64,000 nucleotides of DNA from Microvirga sp. TS319 (GTDB taxonomy: Bacteria > Pseudomonadota > Alphaproteobacteria > Rhizobiales > Beijerinckiaceae). A model generated the notes under the pieces. That model ran no database searches, was not told where the DNA came from, and saw nothing but the letters and a program-made list of their open reading frames with translations. Position numbers and translations under genes: made by a program. Of the stretch, positions 36,768-46,354 are shown piece by piece. The stretch covers positions 2,455,001 to 2,519,000 of the forward strand of contig NZ_JBGGGT010000002.1 in assembly GCF_041276405.1 (NCBI RefSeq). Direction: 5' to 3'. How positions within the stretch are numbered: the stretch's first letter is position 1; every line of letters starts with the position of its first letter.

Positions 36768-37166
36768 TTAGTTGAAGGTGTGCAACCTCAGCTTCAGCGA
36801 GCCGTCGGCCTGACGCTCGAATACGTGGGTGGCGAGGCCGCCGGCGGTTTGGGGAGCCCCATCAGCGCCCTTGCCCGTGGCGTTCCAGTGGGCCGTGCTG
36901 TAGGCGACCTTGTCATCGCCACCCGCATCTATGATTGTTAGATTGTGATCGGTGAATCCGCTCGAAAACAGCCCAGCGAAGAAGTTCTCGATCGCTGCCG
37001 GACCTGATATGACTTCGTGGGTCGGCGGCAGCACTTTGGCGTTAGGGGCATAGGCGGAGGCGACCGCCTTTGCGTCAGCCTTATTGAACGCCGAATCCCA
37101 GGCTGAGTAAGCCGCAGAGATTTCGGTTCGGATGTCGAGACTGGACGAGGGGGCTAGGTCTGTCAT
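36768..37166 (-). CDS. DUF4440/SnoaL-like protein
   Basis: A 132-residue NTF2-fold protein: EISAAYSAWDSAFNKADAKA, VASAYAPNAKVLPPTHEVIS, GPAAIENFFAGLFSSGFTDH and AYSTAHWNATGKGADG. Related to YybH-like proteins of unknown function. Start at 37166 because GGAGGGA lies just upstream; a TTG at 37181 is less likely. It is 42 bp upstream of the cyclase gene on the same strand and may be cotranscribed with it. Confidence 0.78.
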   Translation of the reverse strand: MTDLAPSSSLDIRTEISAAYSAWDSAFNKADAKAVASAYAPNAKVLPPTHEVISGPAAIENFFAGLFSSGFTDHNLTIIDAGGDDKVAYSTAHWNATGKGADGAPQTAGGLATHVFERQADGSLKLRLHTFN

Positions 37167-37476
37167 GGATCCCTCCCTCAAGTTGTCCTTCGTGATCGCT
37201 TGATCATACTACGGGCCGAGCGGTGTGGGAAATCCGGAAGCATGCAAGGTAGCCAAGGCGGTATACAATCCCGGGTCCAGGAACCTGAGTGGGGACACTC
37301 GAGCCTGAAGTTCTCCTAAGGGTCAAGCTGAGTCAGAGGGGAGGCGGTGCGAAGATCTGCTCACACCGCCAATGCGGAAATTGTTGAGCCACAGTCAGAC
37401 CACCCCGAATAGGCGCCGTCACTATCAGCCGTTTGTTACTTCCTCAGGCCGTGAACGGCCGGGCTCAGCGAGGGGC

Positions 37477-37881
37477 TCATTGATCATCGCTTGTCTCTAC
37501 CGGGACTGGACTGCGCCGCTCCGCTGACCAGCGCCCTGCGCATCCGCGCTCGGGGAACGCCCATGTCCCGCCGCCCTGCCGTTCCGCAAGCCGTCCCTCG
37601 GCGCTTACCGTTAGCCCCAAAGCTCCAATGCTTGCCTCGACGCGGCCCTGGTCCCCAACCGTGCCTTCGGCGGTGAAGAAGCCCCGGTCGCCCACATGGC
37701 TGATCTCTCCATTGCGGACGAACACCTCAACATCATGACGATCACAATCACCCTGGTCCGGGATGAACGAGACCGCCCAAAGGCCATCGTAGGGGCTGCG
37801 CGCCAACGCCGGACCTCCCGCTCCAAGCAGGGCCAAGACCACAAGCGCCGCAACCTTCGGAGGTGCTTCCGATAAGGTCAT
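37477..37881 (-). CDS. Exported hypothetical protein
   Basis: A 134-residue protein with a signal peptide (VAALVVLALLGAGGPALARS) and a mature part rich in small beta-strand segments: YDGLWAVSFIPDQGDCDRHD, FVRNGEISHVGDRGFFTAEG and GGTWAFPERGCAGRWSAERR. The pattern (GxWxxx...C...GxW...CxGxW) resembles small periplasmic beta-barrel proteins of Rhizobiales. No assigned function. The 310 bp to the next minus-strand gene (37167-37476) hold no gene I can support. Confidence 0.65.
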   Translation of the reverse strand: MTLSEAPPKVAALVVLALLGAGGPALARSPYDGLWAVSFIPDQGDCDRHDVEVFVRNGEISHVGDRGFFTAEGTVGDQGRVEASIGALGLTVSAEGRLAERQGGGTWAFPERGCAGRWSAERRSPVPVETSDDQ

Positions 37882-37989
37882 GGGTTCCCTCAGCGTTTCT
37901 GCGCCCCAGTGGCTCAACAAGGCCAGGTTGTGGGCTACCGTCCGATATCTGGACTATGCTTGTGGCGTCTTCGCGGCACTCTAAGTTCC

Positions 37990-38060
37990 CGGCCAAGGGG
38001 CCGGAAGGTCGCTGAGGGTCAAAGTGCAACCTAGAGCAGATCAAATGAAGGTCCGCTCAG
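37990..38060. repeat. Degenerate intergenic element, copy A
   Basis: CTGAGGGTCAAAGTGCAACC is followed by AGATCAAATGAAGGTCCGCT and CAGCGCGTGATCA. The same order of words recurs at 46226-46295. The whole stretch 37882-38422 lacks a convincing gene; an open frame at 38064-38324 has no coding signs I trust. Confidence 0.35.
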
Positions 38061-38422
38061 CGCGTGATCACAGAACTTGGGACAAGGTCAGCCCAGTGCC
38101 AGAGCGAGACCTCCCCGAGCGTACGATTCCGCGCTTCGGCCAACGAGAGGACACCGAGAGGTGTGCAGTGGGCCAGCCCTGCGTCTTGCAGCCTGCCTGA
38201 ATCAATAAGCGTGATAAGTCAGCCCTCACTAAGACGCGAAGCGCCACGCAAAGCCGCGCTTCACCGCGTGTTCTTTCGCCCGAAGACCAAGTCAGGTGGT
38301 GCTGAGATCGTAGGTAGGGCGTAACCAGTCAGGTTCGCCACTCCGCCCTCCTCGGCAAAGCTGTCCAGGCGTAGGCTCCTAACGAAGGGGCAGGAAAGGT
38401 GCGGGAATATGTTGGTAGTGAG

Positions 38423-38669
38423 CTAAGTAGCCCATTTGGATGCAACTGCCTCGGCCAACCGGAATGCAGCTTGAACAGAAGCCTGACTCGCTTCCAAAAC
38501 GGTCGCGACCTCGTCGGGAAGGTTTGCGGAATTGAGAGTCGATCTCGGCGCCCCTGCCTTAGTGGCGGCTGAGCAGCGGAACCGCGGTCCAGGAGATCTC
38601 GGCGCTGAGGCGCATCACTTCGGAGAGCATCGCTAGCTCACCCCACGGCTCGTCTTCCACGAAAGCCAT
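38423..38669 (-). pseudogene. Small ORF behind rdrB, apparently frameshifted
   Basis: An ATG at 38669 lies 2 bp after the rdrB stop, with GGGGATAAGG as ribosome-binding site, so it is tightly coupled. The first frame gives 36 residues (AFVEDEPWGELAMLSEVMRL, ISWTAVPLLSRH) and stops at 38559. Another frame then reads protein-like sequence SAATKAGAPRSTLNSANLPD and EVATVLEASQASVQAAFRLA to a stop at 38423. Either two overlapping small proteins, a programmed or mutational frameshift, or an error splits one ~85-residue helical protein. No known RADAR accessory matches it in my reading. Confidence 0.5.
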
Positions 38670-38671
38670 CC

Positions 38672-41218
38672 TTATCCCCGAGATTTATCGCTAGGGCGGA
38701 ACCGGTGCACGCGCCCGTTGTCGTTTAGGTCTTCCAATCTACGCGTCGCCTCCGCCGACGTTAGCTTGAACCGTCGACGCAGCACGCTCCCGATCGCGGC
38801 ATACTCGTTCTTAAGGTTGGTCGCAAAGATCCCAGGATCGTCACTGCCGACGCAAACGGTCGGGCGATTCGTGATATCGGGTCCGCAGAACCCAAGCCAA
38901 CGGAAGAGATGGTGCTCGGCCATTTCGTCGTAGAAGCTGATACGAAGATTACTCGTCGGCAGGGTTTCGAGGGCCACCCCGCGGCTGTTGACTAGCCCAA
39001 GGACGTGGTTCTGCAACGCAGCGACGGCGTCGGGGGAGATCCATGATGCATCGATGTCGACGAGTTCTCCGGCACGCGCTGGGTCCAAGGCATGACGCTT
39101 GCTGAAGAGTTCGTAAGCGGCGCCTGACTGGCCGACCTTGTCTGCAATGAGGCGCAGCTCAACGGCCTCCGCCTTGTCAATCGCTGTCTCTGACAGAAAC
39201 TGCGCCTCTCGTGCCACGGATTCCGCCGTCGGCGCCACTCCAAGTCTCTGAAGACTTCGCTCGATGACCCTCACCTTCAATGCGTCTAGGAGGCGCAACT
39301 CCCAGGCCCTATAGAGGAGATCGGGGCTCCGCTCCTGCCCGTATAGCGCTTCCGAGTGGACGGCGATCAGGCTCTCGAGGCGCAGCATGTCGCCGGCGAA
39401 GCCACTGACCGCGGCCAGCGAACGGTGCGCGAAGACTGCATCATCAAGGATGTCAGCCTGGCTCAGGACAGAGCGCGGGGCCGTCCGAGTTAGCCATAGC
39501 ATGGGATCGATACCAAGCGCTGTCGCATGACCGATCCGATCCCCAGAGCGAAGATCGAGGAAGATGAGCGCCTCCGCGACTGCCCGGATGCCCGACAGAA
39601 GGTGCCGGAAATCCTCGCCAGCATGGAACGTCGCCCGGGGAATGCCGGCTCTGCGGGCAAGGCGAAACGCGGGGGCGAACGCCTCTGGTGGCGCGTGCAG
39701 CTCGTTGGAAGCACCGTCGACGCCCTGGAGGAGAGCACGCACCGTCGCGCTCCCCTCCACGAGGGCTTGCAGGGTGCGTGCCTGCTCATCGAGCGTGGCG
39801 CGCAGGTCGCTGTCGCGACAACGCCGGTCGCGATCGTTCGCTGCCGTGGGCGGCCGCTTGATGAAGTGCGCTACCAGGGAAAACTCGGCATCCGGGCGCC
39901 CGACCGAGCCGCAGGGTTCGGTGCTGCAGACGCGCCCGAAAAGACAGGGCGGTGGCATGCCTTCGAGGTTCCGCGTCCTCCTCACCGACTTACATCCCCG
40001 GAAGTCTAAATAGCCGTCCACGATGGTCGCAATGAGCTCGCGCGTCTTGTTCGCGCTGGACTTAGGCGCAAAGCGGCCTTCCAGATGCGCTAACGTGTCG
40101 AAGGGCTCATTGATATTAAGCTGACGAAAGCGGGCGCTGTAGCGCCGCTCAATCCGCTCGCGCGTGCCGAGAAGGGTGTACTTCTGGAACTGGTCAAAGC
40201 CTGCCTCGTCGACCTGCTGGACGGCCAAGCGTGATATCTGGTTTAGTACGAGAAAGTTGAAATAGAGCCCAAGCCCGATCGCTTCTTGGCTAGAACCGCG
40301 CCGAAGCGCGGAGAGGCAGGCATAGAGAAAGCCGGCCTCCTCAACGATGGGTCGGTAAAGCGGGCCCGCGAACAACGCGCGTGCCGGATGCACGCCTAGG
40401 CCAGGCCCGCACGGACGGCGCCAGTCGATATCCGAGCGATTAAACTCGGCAGCATTGAGCAGGGCGGAAATCCCGAATGTTGGCAAGCCGTCCTCGGCCT
40501 TGCCTGCGAGATTAGGGTCAAGCTCCCCGACGAGGTGCCGGCGTACGCGTCGAACGGCACGGAGGCGCTGATACAGGCCGAATGGATTCAACCCAGGTTC
40601 CAGCTGCTCGTAAAGCTCGGCCGAGGGTTCCGGATTTTTCGCTTGGGCATCCTTCAGCTCGGCATAGAACGCTACCGGCGCGCCGGATGCATCCGGCCAG
40701 ATCACATCGAGCTCGGTCGAACCATTGAGATGCATGTGGAGCTCGTTGAGCCCCTTGCGGGCAACAAGATCGTCGAGACCCGGGTCCGCAGCTCCAACTA
40801 GTGCCGTTTCGCCAATCTCGTTAGAGAGGAATGGTCGCGGATCGGCTCCGGGCGGGGGGCCACGCCCTTCTTCGACCAAGAATGCGACGATGACGGCGAG
40901 CGGCGAAAGGAAAGGTAAGAGTTCGTGCCACTCGCCGAAGAGCTCGTAGCGCACAACTACCCGCCCGTCGCGCCGCTCTAAATAGCGTTCGGCGAGGCTG
41001 CGTAGCACGATCCCAGGCAGATCACCCACATGCCGAGCAGCGCCAAGGCGATGCTCGAGGTAGCCCTTATAAAAGTGGTCCGGACGTCTGACATCCGTCC
41101 TCCGCTCGGCTATGAAGATGCGGCGGCGTGTCCCCTCTATCGTCGGGATCTCGCCCCGGCCGAGCAGGCTCAGGCCGTGGCTATCGCTGAAGGCACGGCG
41201 ATAGATAAGAGAAGCCAT
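38672..41218 (-). CDS. rdrB: RADAR system adenosine deaminase RdrB
   Basis: An 848-residue large adenosine-deaminase-fold protein. The metal and catalytic residues are all visible: LNELHMHLNGSTELD (H161, H163), TFHAGEDFRHLLSG (H532, E535), DRIGHATALGI (H564) and CVGSDDPGIFATNL (D793, D794). Large inserted regions, including a Cys-rich stretch (CLFGRVCSTEPCGSV), fit the RdrB type rather than housekeeping Add. In RADAR the enzyme converts adenosine to inosine in nucleotides or RNA during phage infection and assembles with RdrA. It starts 5 bp after the rdrA stop. Confidence 0.9.
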   Translation of the reverse strand: MASLIYRRAFSDSHGLSLLGRGEIPTIEGTRRRIFIAERRTDVRRPDHFYKGYLEHRLGAARHVGDLPGIVLRSLAERYLERRDGRVVVRYELFGEWHELLPFLSPLAVIVAFLVEEGRGPPPGADPRPFLSNEIGETALVGAADPGLDDLVARKGLNELHMHLNGSTELDVIWPDASGAPVAFYAELKDAQAKNPEPSAELYEQLEPGLNPFGLYQRLRAVRRVRRHLVGELDPNLAGKAEDGLPTFGISALLNAAEFNRSDIDWRRPCGPGLGVHPARALFAGPLYRPIVEEAGFLYACLSALRRGSSQEAIGLGLYFNFLVLNQISRLAVQQVDEAGFDQFQKYTLLGTRERIERRYSARFRQLNINEPFDTLAHLEGRFAPKSSANKTRELIATIVDGYLDFRGCKSVRRTRNLEGMPPPCLFGRVCSTEPCGSVGRPDAEFSLVAHFIKRPPTAANDRDRRCRDSDLRATLDEQARTLQALVEGSATVRALLQGVDGASNELHAPPEAFAPAFRLARRAGIPRATFHAGEDFRHLLSGIRAVAEALIFLDLRSGDRIGHATALGIDPMLWLTRTAPRSVLSQADILDDAVFAHRSLAAVSGFAGDMLRLESLIAVHSEALYGQERSPDLLYRAWELRLLDALKVRVIERSLQRLGVAPTAESVAREAQFLSETAIDKAEAVELRLIADKVGQSGAAYELFSKRHALDPARAGELVDIDASWISPDAVAALQNHVLGLVNSRGVALETLPTSNLRISFYDEMAEHHLFRWLGFCGPDITNRPTVCVGSDDPGIFATNLKNEYAAIGSVLRRRFKLTSAEATRRLEDLNDNGRVHRFRPSDKSRG

Positions 41219-41223
41219 CGGGG

Positions 41224-44200
41224 TCAGAGATCCGAGCCATCACGGGAAGAACGATGCTGCTCGCTACGCCCCTTGTTGGTCGCTGCAGAGGTGGAGGCTT
41301 CCTGTGCCTCCGGCATTGTCTTCAATCCCAGTTCTGTTCCGAGCCTCCGGAGAGTTTTGTCAAGCTCGACACCGGCTCCGACGAGTTGCTTCTTCTTGGA
41401 TCGAGGTAGGCCCTGGAGCTGCAAGGAGTTCAATACGAAGTAGAGACCATCGAATGTCGCCTCCTTTCCATTGTGGCTGAATTTTACCTCGTACTGTGGC
41501 TCCCGGCCGATTGCCGCGGCCACAGCTTTCATGTAGCGACTAAAAACCTCCGCTGTTGCGTTCTCGCGGTCAACTTTTCCTACGATATCGGCCTCGGTTC
41601 GGGCGAGGAAATATCCCCAGAGCGGGCATGAGAAGATCACTTGAAAGAAGCGGAGGTTGGGATCGTTACTCTCGGTAGTAGTTCCATCGATCTCGTTCAG
41701 CAATTGTAGGAACGGAATGCTACTTTCGATCGGATTATCGATCACCTTCGCCCTTAATGCGTATCCAGCCGCACGAAGCGCTTCGACCCCCACCGCGTGC
41801 AGGAAAGCTACGATGGACCGGTGCATCAGCACACCTAAGTAGCGGGTGCGCGTGTGAGTCAGTCGCGACACGATGCCGTCAAACGCATATGTGAAACGCG
41901 TCCATGCGCGGGCAAGGGTGAGGGGCGCGAGCGTAATCGGGTGTCCGTCCCTCTTTATCGCTTCAATCCAATGCGAAAGGACGTCTGCAAGAGCAGACAC
42001 CTCGTCCGGCCCCTCGGCTCCATCGTCACTGATATCATCGCTTGGTTGACCCGCCTCATTTTCATCCTCGACCGTCCCAGCCTCGGACCAGACACCCGGG
42101 GTCGGATAGCTTCTCAGTTCCGACAAGGTCATAATCAGACCCCGAATGCGGCTCACACGATCGCTGGAATCAGCAGTCGAACCGTCTTCCAATAGCTCGG
42201 CCACTGCCGCAATAAGGCGCAGGATCGAGTAGACACCGTTCTCGGCTCCCTGCCCGCTGACAGGACGCAGAGCCGGCATCATGGCGGCAGCCTGTGCATC
42301 CCCATCGAGCCCGGCCCGCAGAGTGTCCAATGTATTGGCAAACGTCGCGATAAAGCCAGCTTCCCGTCCCCGCTTGGACGAATACGACCAATCAGCCTTG
42401 ATGAGCGCTTCATGATAACCGCGCAACGGAGGAGGAAGGGCAGCAAGAAGATCTGCCCGCTTCGTTTCGTCCCCATTCGCGACTACGCTTCGAAACACGT
42501 CACGCTTAAAGTCCCCCCCTGGTATACCGTACAGATCCAACGCCACCACATCAGCCTCGCGCAGACGCGACACCCCTGGCACGCTGGCGCCACTAAGGCG
42601 GATGGTACGATTGATCTGGCGACCCCGTCCTGCATCCCAGGCGGCAAGTCGGCTGACGAACTCAGTTGTGCGCTCGGTGCTTGCGGCATTGAGATGCTCC
42701 ATCAGAACCCGAAGGTCAGGCTCGTCCTCTTTCTCCGATCGCCTCCCCAACGACTTGAGGCGAGCAGGCGCGATCTCGCCACGGTCTAGCTTTTCCCGTA
42801 TGACGCAGATCCGCAGCCAGTAACCAATGGTGGCGTGAAAATTGTCGCGGAACAGCTCGACCAATCGAGCTGCGATCCGGATGCTCACAAGGTCCTTGGT
42901 ATCGTCCACACCGCCTGGGTGAAAGCGCGAAATCGTCAACCATAACCCTTTGTCTGTCATCCACTGGCTGAGCGCGCCCAGAACGTGGCTGGGGTTTGGA
43001 TCATCGAGATCGTACTCGGCCAAATCAAGGCTCATCATCCCCGCCGATGCGACATGACCGAGGGCATCGCGAGCCCGCCGCTGTGCCGCCTTGCCGAGTT
43101 TATCCCCTTGGGGAGCCCTGTCATCGCGCGAGAGGTCCCAAGCGCCGGCAATAGCCTGCAGTCCGCTGCGCAGTGGCAGCCGGAGCAATGTGTTCCAGAT
43201 CAGGTCACGATCACCTGCGGCCTGGATCCCAAGGAGATCATTGGCATACCGCCGCCGGAGTTGCTCTTGCGTTATCAGTATGTCCGGATTCGCGCGCGAT
43301 GAGCGGAATGCAATTCCAGGCGATTTGGCATAATGCAGAAGCGGCGGCAGTGCCACCCGGTTCTCCGGGCGCACAATCTTGACGAGGTATTGGTCTTGAA
43401 GGAGGTCGACCATGCCGACGAGTTGATCGGCATAGGAGCTCGGCTCAGTCACCTTCTGCTCGACCTCGAAAAACTCGCGGGTGATCTGCTTCCACTGCTG
43501 CTGCCGCACGAGGAGGGTGTAGAGCCTCAGATCCCCGGCGAGCAGCAATTTCAGGCGGGGCGTCGCAAAGTATTTCCGCAGCGCCTCGAGGACGGGCCAG
43601 CCCCGGTCAAAGGAGGTGTCGACATCGTCGATTGCGAGTACGAAGGCGTCCGTACCGATGAACTTGCGGGCTTTCTCTACGTAGAGGTGGAACGCCCTTT
43701 CGAATTCACCGGCGCTACGCGCCTTATCAAGGCCTCGTTCCAATACATAGTCGGCGTCCGCCCAGTCCTTACCATAGAGCGCGCTGTCGCCGATCCCGTC
43801 AAGCAGGGTCAGGCCGGCTGCCAAATCGTGCAGTGTACGCTTGAAATCCTCGTACTCACCCTTCTTTCCTTCCCCCTCAAAGCGGTAGGCCCGATCAACT
43901 GCGACCTTAATCTTCTCGATTACGATGATGACGATGTTCTGCTTGGTCTCGATGAGCGTCGGGTCGACAATACCCAGACTGTAGAGGGAAGCAACCTTGT
44001 CCTCCGTTGTGCCCTCCGGCATGTACGGCAGATAGGCTGATCGCCCTGCCTCAAGTAGCCGGAGGACCTCGGTCAGGAATGTCGTCTTGCCGTCGCCGCG
44101 GCGAGCGCTAACCAAGATAGCGTCATGGCGGCGATGAGATATCACGTCTAGTGCTAAGGGGCGTCGCCGCTGTAGGTTGTCGCGCTCGGCCTCACCGTCA

Positions 44201-44334
44201 GGCTTGACGGAGAGTTTGCGAATGACTTGGCTTAGGGCTTCTTGGCGGATAGTTCCCCCAACTGGACCGCTCCCTCCACCTGCCCCCTGCTGCGCGGGTC
44301 CGTCCCAGTCCAGATCAATCTCGATCGTCGCCAT
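41224..44334 (-). CDS. rdrA: RADAR system ATPase RdrA
   Basis: A 1036-residue P-loop ATPase. Near the N-terminus VSARRGDGKTTFLTEVLRLL carries the Walker A (K83), and FVLAIDDVDTSFDRGW carries the Walker B aspartates (D236, D237). The pattern after it, RKYFATPRLKLLLAGDLRLY, is typical of STAND/KAP-like RdrA. The remaining ~700 residues are helical and unassigned apart from an acidic insertion (EDENEAGQPSDDISDDGAEG). RdrA forms a ring that partners with RdrB and is thought to sense infection. It is the first gene of the operon; the 218-bp upstream gap ends at the IS6-family element. Confidence 0.88.
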   Translation of the reverse strand: MATIEIDLDWDGPAQQGAGGGSGPVGGTIRQEALSQVIRKLSVKPDGEAERDNLQRRRPLALDVISHRRHDAILVSARRGDGKTTFLTEVLRLLEAGRSAYLPYMPEGTTEDKVASLYSLGIVDPTLIETKQNIVIIVIEKIKVAVDRAYRFEGEGKKGEYEDFKRTLHDLAAGLTLLDGIGDSALYGKDWADADYVLERGLDKARSAGEFERAFHLYVEKARKFIGTDAFVLAIDDVDTSFDRGWPVLEALRKYFATPRLKLLLAGDLRLYTLLVRQQQWKQITREFFEVEQKVTEPSSYADQLVGMVDLLQDQYLVKIVRPENRVALPPLLHYAKSPGIAFRSSRANPDILITQEQLRRRYANDLLGIQAAGDRDLIWNTLLRLPLRSGLQAIAGAWDLSRDDRAPQGDKLGKAAQRRARDALGHVASAGMMSLDLAEYDLDDPNPSHVLGALSQWMTDKGLWLTISRFHPGGVDDTKDLVSIRIAARLVELFRDNFHATIGYWLRICVIREKLDRGEIAPARLKSLGRRSEKEDEPDLRVLMEHLNAASTERTTEFVSRLAAWDAGRGRQINRTIRLSGASVPGVSRLREADVVALDLYGIPGGDFKRDVFRSVVANGDETKRADLLAALPPPLRGYHEALIKADWSYSSKRGREAGFIATFANTLDTLRAGLDGDAQAAAMMPALRPVSGQGAENGVYSILRLIAAVAELLEDGSTADSSDRVSRIRGLIMTLSELRSYPTPGVWSEAGTVEDENEAGQPSDDISDDGAEGPDEVSALADVLSHWIEAIKRDGHPITLAPLTLARAWTRFTYAFDGIVSRLTHTRTRYLGVLMHRSIVAFLHAVGVEALRAAGYALRAKVIDNPIESSIPFLQLLNEIDGTTTESNDPNLRFFQVIFSCPLWGYFLARTEADIVGKVDRENATAEVFSRYMKAVAAAIGREPQYEVKFSHNGKEATFDGLYFVLNSLQLQGLPRSKKKQLVGAGVELDKTLRRLGTELGLKTMPEAQEASTSAATNKGRSEQHRSSRDGSDL

Positions 44335-44552
44335 CGACGCGTCCCCCTCTTTAGATTTGGCCGAAATTCTGTACCAGATTCCGTGACGTTACTTACTCTA
44401 TGCCCCCCGGTGTGACTAGATGCCTAATAACAGACTGCGGGACCATGTGAGCCTCCAGATCAGGTCGGCCGTGTAAACAAAGATAGTTCTTAGGCTTGGG
44501 GTGGCACCGCCAGCCTTGCTGCTTGGTCTGCTAACGCGCGACGCATGATGCG

Positions 44553-45376
44553 GGTACTGTCAGGTTGGCAACGGTTGAGGGCGTATGGCAGGGTCGCGGG
44601 TATGAGCACGATATCCAACCCGTACCGCGGCTTCCGCTTTCCAGCTGAAATCATCAACCAGGCGGTCTGGTTGTATCACTGCTTCAGCCTGAGCCTGCGC
44701 GAAGTCGAGTTGATCCTCGCGGCGCGAGGCATCGTGGTCAGCTACGAGACCATTCGTGAGTGGAGCCTGCGCTTCGGACGGAGCTACGCCAGCAGCCTCA
44801 AGAGGCGGCGGCCAAAACCTGGTGACAAATGGTTTCTGGATGAGGTGTTTGTCCGCATCCGCGGCAAGCTGCATTACCTCTGGCGAGCAGTAGACCAGCA
44901 CGGCAACGTGCTCGACGTGCTGGTCCAGAGCCGCCGCAACACGAAAGCGGCCAAGCGCTCTTTCGCAAGCTGCTGAAGGGCTTGTGCTACACGCCCAGAG
45001 TGATTGTGACGGATAAATTCGGGTCCTATGCCGCCGCTAAACGCGGGATCCTGGAGGGTGTTGAGCATCGCCAGAGTCGATACTTGAACAACCGCTGTGA
45101 GGTCTCACACCAACCGACCCGACGGCGGGAGCGCCACATGCGGCGCTTCAAGTCAGCTCGGCAGGCCCAGCAGTTTCTCTCAACCCATAGCCTGATCCAC
45201 AACCACTTCCAGCTCCGCCGTCATCGCCTGTCTGCCAATGAGTACCGGATTGCGCGTGATCACGCCTTCGCCACTTGGTGCGATGCCACCAGTGCTACGC
45301 TCAGATGATCGCTTGGACCGATCTGGCGGCTCCGACCGGGCCAGCTTTGGCCATTGGACATCAACTTGACAGTACC
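44553..45376. mobile_element. IS6-family insertion sequence, ~824 bp
   Basis: The terminal inverted repeats are GGTACTGTCAGGTTG (44553-44567) and CAACTTGACAGTACC (45362-45376), 14 of 15 matching, and the size is right for IS6/IS26 relatives. The 8-bp flanks (ATGATGCG left, GGTTCCAG right) differ, so no target duplication is seen; this fits replicative cointegration or deletion next to the element. It interrupts a LysR gene on its right. Confidence 0.75.
44602..45308 (+). pseudogene. IS6-family transposase, frameshifted
   Basis: The first frame encodes PYRGFRFPAEIINQAVWLYH, SLREVELILAARGIVVSYET and the first catalytic aspartate in KWFLDEVFVRIRGKLHYLWR. It breaks at AAKRSFASC, and the next frame continues RVIVTDKFGSYAAAKRGILE, with the second aspartate, and NRCEVSHQPTRRRERHMRRF, with the glutamate. 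One missing T near 44957-44963 (CGCTCTTTCGC instead of CGCTTCTTTCGC) explains it. IS6 transposases are normally one frame, so this copy is likely inactive unless the base is an error. Confidence 0.82.
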
Positions 45377-46164
45377 GGTTCCAGGCATATGCCGACTCCA
45401 TGCTGCTCGAGGCCCGAAAGATTTCGGCGACCGTCCGCCAGAGCGCCCAAGCCGCGTTTCCCAAGATCCGTCTGGGCCTCACGGACAGCTTCGCCTCCAC
45501 CTTCGGGCCCCATATTGTGCCGCATCTGCAAAGCCGCGCGGAGCAGCTCACCCTCCGCTCCTCCGGCATCAACGCCACCATCCGCGAGGCGCTGCTGGGG
45601 CGGGAACTCGATCTGATCGTAACGACCGATCCGTTCGACTCCGTGGAAGGGCTGGAACGCCACGAGCTCTTCCGTGACCCTTTCCTGCTCGTCACCCCGG
45701 CCGAATACTCCGAGCTGTCCATCGATGGGCTGCGTGGACTGGCCCACCAGTTGCCCTTGGTCAGGTACAGCCGCCGGTCGTCGCTTGGGGTACACATCGA
45801 CGTCCACCTCCGCAGGCTGGGTCTCGAGCCTGTCGACCGATTCGAGATGGACTCGTCGGACACCCTGCTGAGCATGGTCTCCGCGGGCCCGGGATGGGCC
45901 CTGACCACCGCACTTTGCTTGCTTCATGCCCGCCATTTCGTCGGCAAGGCGAGATTGGATCCTTTGCCAGGCCCTCGAACATCGCGTTGTTTCTATCTAA
46001 TTGCCCGGAAGGAGGAACACGGCGACATGCCACGACAGATCGCTCGGATATGCCGTTCGGTGCTCCTCGACACCGTGCTTCCCCAAATCCAGATCCTGAT
46101 CCCTTGGGTGGACAAGGACCAATTCACTATCGAGACTGGGGCCGATCCGGAAGCAGACGCATGA
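45377..46164 (+). pseudogene. LysR-family regulator lacking its DNA-binding domain
   Basis: Coding continues from the IS6 right end (FQAYADSMLLEARKI) through the LysR ligand-binding domain: FPKIRLGLTDSFASTFGPHI, EALLGRELDLIVTTDPFDSV, FLLVTPAEYSELSIDGLRGL and DTLLSMVSAGPGWALTTALC. The N-terminal winged helix is absent, and none is found on the left side of the element. An ATG at 45400 could make a ligand-binding fragment only. The IS insertion removed the rest of the gene. Confidence 0.8.
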
Positions 46165-46225
46165 AGTCCGAGCATCTTCGCGATGCGTGACCCTACACAT
46201 GAAGGTGAAGTGCGCAGACTGGGAA

Positions 46226-46295
46226 GTACCGCTATGGGTCAAAGAGTAACGAACAGCCGATGAATTGAAGGTCGGCTTATCGCGCATCAGTAGAC
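46226..46295. repeat. Degenerate intergenic element, copy B
   Basis: CTATGGGTCAAAGAGTAACG, then CGATGAATTGAAGGTCGGCT and TATCGCGCATCAG, parallels the word order of the element at 37990-38060. A palindrome TGACCC-TTAT-GGGTCA at 49300-49315 looks like a third relative. No gene is seen in 46165-46354. Confidence 0.35.
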
Positions 46296-46354
46296 CAGAG
46301 CGCTCCTCCCGCGTCGTGCCAGGATGAGACGTTTTGAACTTTAGGTCGAGCTTG

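Noticed and set aside
38064..38324. 86-codon plus-strand frame in the 37882-38422 gap
   Set aside because: Ser/Arg-rich composition, no ribosome-binding site, overlaps a degenerate repeat.
44545..45384. 8-bp target duplication for the IS6 element
   Set aside because: The flanks ATGATGCG and GGTTCCAG do not match.
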